64,000 bases of DNA, from positions 346,745 to 410,744 of the forward strand of contig NZ_POSF01000002.1 of the NCBI RefSeq assembly GCF_004343605.1, read 5' to 3'. The notes under the pieces were generated by a model. It had not been told where the DNA came from. It made no database searches and saw only the letters and a program-made list of their open reading frames with translations. Position numbers and translations under genes: made by a program. How positions within the stretch are numbered: position 1 is the stretch's first letter; the number at the start of each line of letters is the position of its first letter. Source of the DNA: Dehalobacter sp. 12DCB1. Lineage in GTDB: Bacteria > Bacillota > Desulfitobacteriia > Desulfitobacteriales > Syntrophobotulaceae. Shown here in pieces: positions 62,075-64,000 of this stretch.

Positions 62075-62127
62075 TTGTGTAAACCTCCAGAGTGATGTAA
62101 GATAAGAGCATCACATGGAGGTTTTTT
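62075..62127 (+). promoter_or_regulatory. Transposase promoter and read-through-blocking hairpin
   Basis: -35 TTGTGT at 62075-62080, 17-base spacer, -10 TAAGAT at 62098-62103. AACCTCCA...TGATG (62082-62097) pairs with CATCA...TGGAGGTT (62109-62123), followed by TTTTATT, and the right arm contains the transposase ribosome site GGAGG. A transcript begun at this promoter starts inside the loop and leaves the site free. Transcripts entering from outside would form the hairpin, ending transcription or hiding the site. Confidence 0.7.
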
Positions 62128-62131
62128 ATTA

Positions 62132-63376
62132 ATGGTAAAGAGGAGAATTAGTCCCGAGAGAAGAGAACAACGGAAAAAGTTACTGGAGATGCTGCAAGAA
62201 GCAGGAATCAACAATGTTTCAGGAGTACAGGACCTATTCAAAGAAATGGTCAGTACCGTCCTGGAAAATGGCCTGGAAGCAGAAATGGAAGATGAATTGG
62301 GCTATAGCAAATATGACTACCGGAATAAAGAAACAGACAACAGCCGGAATGGTTATAGCGAGAAAACCGTAAAGACCAGCCTGGGCGACATGGATATTTC
62401 CATTCCCCGTGATCGCAAAGGCGAATTCGAACCGCAGATCATCAAAAAGCAACAGACAACACTCTCCGGGGATATCGAAGAAAAGATTCTATCCATGTAT
62501 GCCAAAGGGATGACCACGGGGGATATTGAGTCCCATATTCGTGAAATATATGGCATTGAAGTATCGGACAGCACAGTAAGCCGCGTCACCGATAAAATCT
62601 TGCCTGTAGTCAAAGAATGGCAAAGCCGTCCTCTGGAAAGTATTTATGCGGTCGTATTCATGGACGCAATTCACTTCCATGTGCGCAGCGAAGGCCAGAT
62701 TGTTAAGAAAGCTGTGTATATCGCCATTGGCATCCAAATGGACGGCGTGAAAGATGTTCTGGGCATGTGGATCGGTGAGAATGAAAGTGCAAAATTCTGG
62801 CTCTCCGTGATGAATGGGATTAAAAACCGTGGCGTCGAAGATATCCTCATTGCATGTGTAGACGGTCTCACAGGCTTCACCAGCGCCATTGAGGCCGCAT
62901 TCCCAAAGACAGAAATCCAGCAGTGTATCATTCACCAGATTCGGAATACAACAAAGTTTGTTTCTTACAAAGACATCAAAGCGCTTATGGCTGATCTGAA
63001 GAATATCTACGCGGCCATCGATGAACAAACAGCACTTTATGAGCTGGATTCATTTGACGAGAAATGGGGAAACAAATATCCGAAAATAGCGATATCGTGG
63101 AAAACGCACTGGGCCAATTTATCCACTTATTTTAAATATCCCCAGGAAGTCAGAAAGCTGATTTATACCACAAATGCCATTGAAGGATTTAACCGTCAAC
63201 TCCGTAAGGTTACCAAAAGTAAATCCGTCTTCCCAACTGATGACAGCTTGCTTAAAATGCTTTACCTGGCTATGGTGGATATAACCAAAAAATGGACCGG
63301 TCGGCGGCAGGATTGGGGGCTAATTCATTCCCAGTTACAGATTTATTTTGAAGACCGGCTGGAACGATTTAGCTAA
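62132..63376 (+). CDS. IS256-family transposase
   Basis: 414 residues, full length. The N-terminal part has LFKEMVSTVLENGLEAEMEDELGYSKYDYRNK and SRNGYSEKTVKTSLGDMDISIPRDR, the family's DNA-binding region. The DDE triad is visible: Asp in YAVVFMDAIHFHVR (about 175), Asp in ACVDGLTGF (about 248) and Glu in TTNAIEGFNRQLRKVTK (about 352). No stop or frameshift interrupts it, so it should be active. It may be transcribed from its own promoter and, because the upstream terminator is broken, possibly by read-through. Confidence 0.95.
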   Translation: MVKRRISPERREQRKKLLEMLQEAGINNVSGVQDLFKEMVSTVLENGLEAEMEDELGYSKYDYRNKETDNSRNGYSEKTVKTSLGDMDISIPRDRKGEFEPQIIKKQQTTLSGDIEEKILSMYAKGMTTGDIESHIREIYGIEVSDSTVSRVTDKILPVVKEWQSRPLESIYAVVFMDAIHFHVRSEGQIVKKAVYIAIGIQMDGVKDVLGMWIGENESAKFWLSVMNGIKNRGVEDILIACVDGLTGFTSAIEAAFPKTEIQQCIIHQIRNTTKFVSYKDIKALMADLKNIYAAIDEQTALYELDSFDEKWGNKYPKIAISWKTHWANLSTYFKYPQEVRKLIYTTNAIEGFNRQLRKVTKSKSVFPTDDSLLKMLYLAMVDITKKWTGRRQDWGLIHSQLQIYFEDRLERFS

Positions 63377-63392
63377 GAATTCGCTCTGGGGC

Positions 63393-63520
63393 AGACTTGA
63401 CATGGGACCCTACGTCGGCTGCTTCAATGGGTCACGGGATGGGGCTCAAATGATGTATTTCTTTGGGGTAAGCCCCATCCCGTACTTAAGGGTAGCATCC
63501 GCCACCCCCATATCAAGTCT
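63393..63520 (+). repeat. Large stem-loop in the IS right-end non-coding region
   Basis: AGACTTGACATGGG at 63393-63406 is the reverse complement of CCCATATCAAGTCT at 63507-63520 except one base. Inside, GGGATGGGGCT and AGCCCCATCCC form an 11-bp hairpin. It lies just after the transposase stop and could terminate or protect the transposase mRNA. No protein-coding frame here looks real. Confidence 0.7.
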
Positions 63521-63534
63521 TATTTGGGGTCAAA

Positions 63535-63595
63535 TTGACAACCCTGAAAATTCTTGTATAATGCAGACAAAAGGAGCGACAGCCATTTAAGCTAT
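63535..63595 (+). promoter_or_regulatory. Outward-facing consensus promoter and short hairpin RNA region
   Basis: TTGACA at 63535-63540, 16-base spacer, TATAAT at 63557-63562: both boxes match consensus. The transcript would start near 63570 and read GGAGC...AGC...GCT...GCTCC, a hairpin at about 63573-63603, then leave the IS. No coding frame with a ribosome site follows within the element. Confidence 0.65.
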
Positions 63596-63663
63596 TGCTC
63601 CCATAAAATATTCGCCTTATTTTACATCAATTTTAGAGTTTACACAGAGTTCGGGATACACCC

Positions 63664-63671
63664 GGGCTGTC
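63664..63671. repeat. Right target site duplication of the IS256-family element
   Basis: GGGCTGTC, the second copy of the 8-bp duplication. It is followed by TGTTTTT, the detached T-run of the split terminator. Confidence 0.88.
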
Positions 63672-63711
63672 TGTTTTTGTGGTTTACATCTTTTAGGACA
63701 GTACTGCCCGC

Positions 63712-63951
63712 TTACACTTGTGGAGGATCATAAAGGTCATTGGTCGTGGTTTCAATGACCTTTATATCCTTTACCCCTGTAAGGGCACCATTTGCCGTGA
63801 GGAATATCCCGCCTGCTATAAGCGCGTTCATAACGTCCATGGCTTCAGTCAGCAGAATATCCTCTCGCGGTTGGGGAACCGTTAGGGAAAACGTGTTCCC
63901 TCCGGTGGTCGCGAAAGTTAATCTTGCTGTTCGGTTGGTGGTCACAGCCAA
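63712..63951 (-). CDS. DUF2922 family protein
   Basis: 79 residues. The pattern RLTFATTGGNTFSLTVPQPREDI, then a helix with EAMDVMNALIAGGIF, and a last strand VKDIKVIETTTNDL fits DUF2922, a small Firmicutes family of unknown function usually paired with DUF1659. TTG 63951 is preferred because AAGGAGGTGA lies 8 bases upstream on the minus strand. The first bases upstream (63952-64000) may be the end of the partner gene, but no frame there can be assigned. It is convergent with the interrupted DUF5667/IS region. Confidence 0.75.
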   Translation of the reverse strand: MAVTTNRTARLTFATTGGNTFSLTVPQPREDILLTEAMDVMNALIAGGIFLTANGALTGVKDIKVIETTTNDLYDPPQV

Positions 63952-64000
63952 TTGAATCACCTCCTTGACGCCTGAAATTGCCCTCCGCTTTACGCTTCGT

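Larger units (their letters stand above)
62059..63663 (+). mobile_element. IS256-family insertion sequence, complete
   Basis: 1605 bases between 8-bp direct repeats GGGCTGTC. Terminal inverted repeats of about 26 bp: the left end runs GAGACCG...GATTTTGTGTAAAC (62059-62084), the right end on the reverse strand GGGTGTA...GAACTCTGTGTAAAC (63663-63638), 16 of 26 positions identical, the inner 10 bases almost perfect. It carries one intact transposase gene plus about 260 bases of structured non-coding DNA at the right end, more than usual for the family. The intact duplication and open frame suggest a recent insertion. Confidence 0.9.

Noticed and set aside
63348..63590. An 80-codon frame at the IS right end
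   Set aside because: It overlaps the transposase end and the large stem-loop, has no ribosome site, and its sequence is dictated by the hairpins.

Overview
The window looks like a chromosome segment from a spore-forming, S-layered member of the Clostridia, most like the Peptococcaceae/Desulfitobacteriaceae (Desulfitobacterium or Dehalobacter type). This rests on a clostridial fab-acc cluster, Gram-positive ribosome binding sites, a CtsR-type clpP promoter, a YjcZ-like spore miniprotein, SdpR/SdpI, and six proteins with cell-wall-binding repeat 2 (CWB2, PF04122). The genus is an inference.

Layout. (1) Positions 1-7615: type II fatty acid synthesis and acetyl-CoA carboxylase operon fabG-fabF-accB-fabZ-accC-accD-accA-birA, then bioY for biotin supply. 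(2) 7640-17960: housekeeping and stress genes: a YjcZ-like miniprotein, a CapA-like protein, citrate synthase, a UgtP-like glycosyltransferase, Hsp20, ClpP with a CtsR box, GalU, SdpR/SdpI and two anchored or secreted proteins of unknown function. (3) 18050-21720: two tandem paralogous lysozyme-like/CWB2 wall proteins. (4) 21800-39940: a Wzx/Wzy-type surface polysaccharide cluster. It carries a membrane 4,6-dehydratase, a wlbA-wlbB-wlbC-like set plus UDP-sugar dehydrogenase (expected product a UDP-2,3-diacetamido-uronic acid), two Wzy/ligase-like proteins, a flippase, three GT4 glycosyltransferases, a second aminotransferase and a PglC-like initiating phosphosugar transferase. (5) 39960-50130: a GH18 hydrolase, a GH18-CWB2 protein, a subtilisin-CWB2 protein and a 1113-residue S-layer protein behind a structured leader. 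(6) 50245-60530: a TolC-like secreted coiled-coil protein, a decayed chimera of two neighbouring gene families, a two-component system, a MacA/MacB-like exporter and another CWB2 protein. (7) 60540-64000: a cyclic-di-GMP-I riboswitch before a secreted DUF5667-like protein, an intact IS256-family element inserted in that gene's terminator, and a DUF2922 protein.

How it fits together. CWB2 proteins are known in Clostridioides difficile to bind an anionic wall polysaccharide. Here six such proteins flank the cluster that probably makes an acidic diacetamido-sugar polymer, so regions 3-6 read as one envelope locus: polymer, S-layer, polymer-bound hydrolases and protease, and an export and sensing module.

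The least expected items are non-coding: a dispersed palindromic repeat family (at least five copies, with nested 50-bp modules), a structured RNA candidate before the S-layer gene, the IS256 copy splitting a terminator, hairpins that can hide ribosome binding sites from read-through transcripts, and a large stem-loop with an outward consensus promoter at the IS right end.
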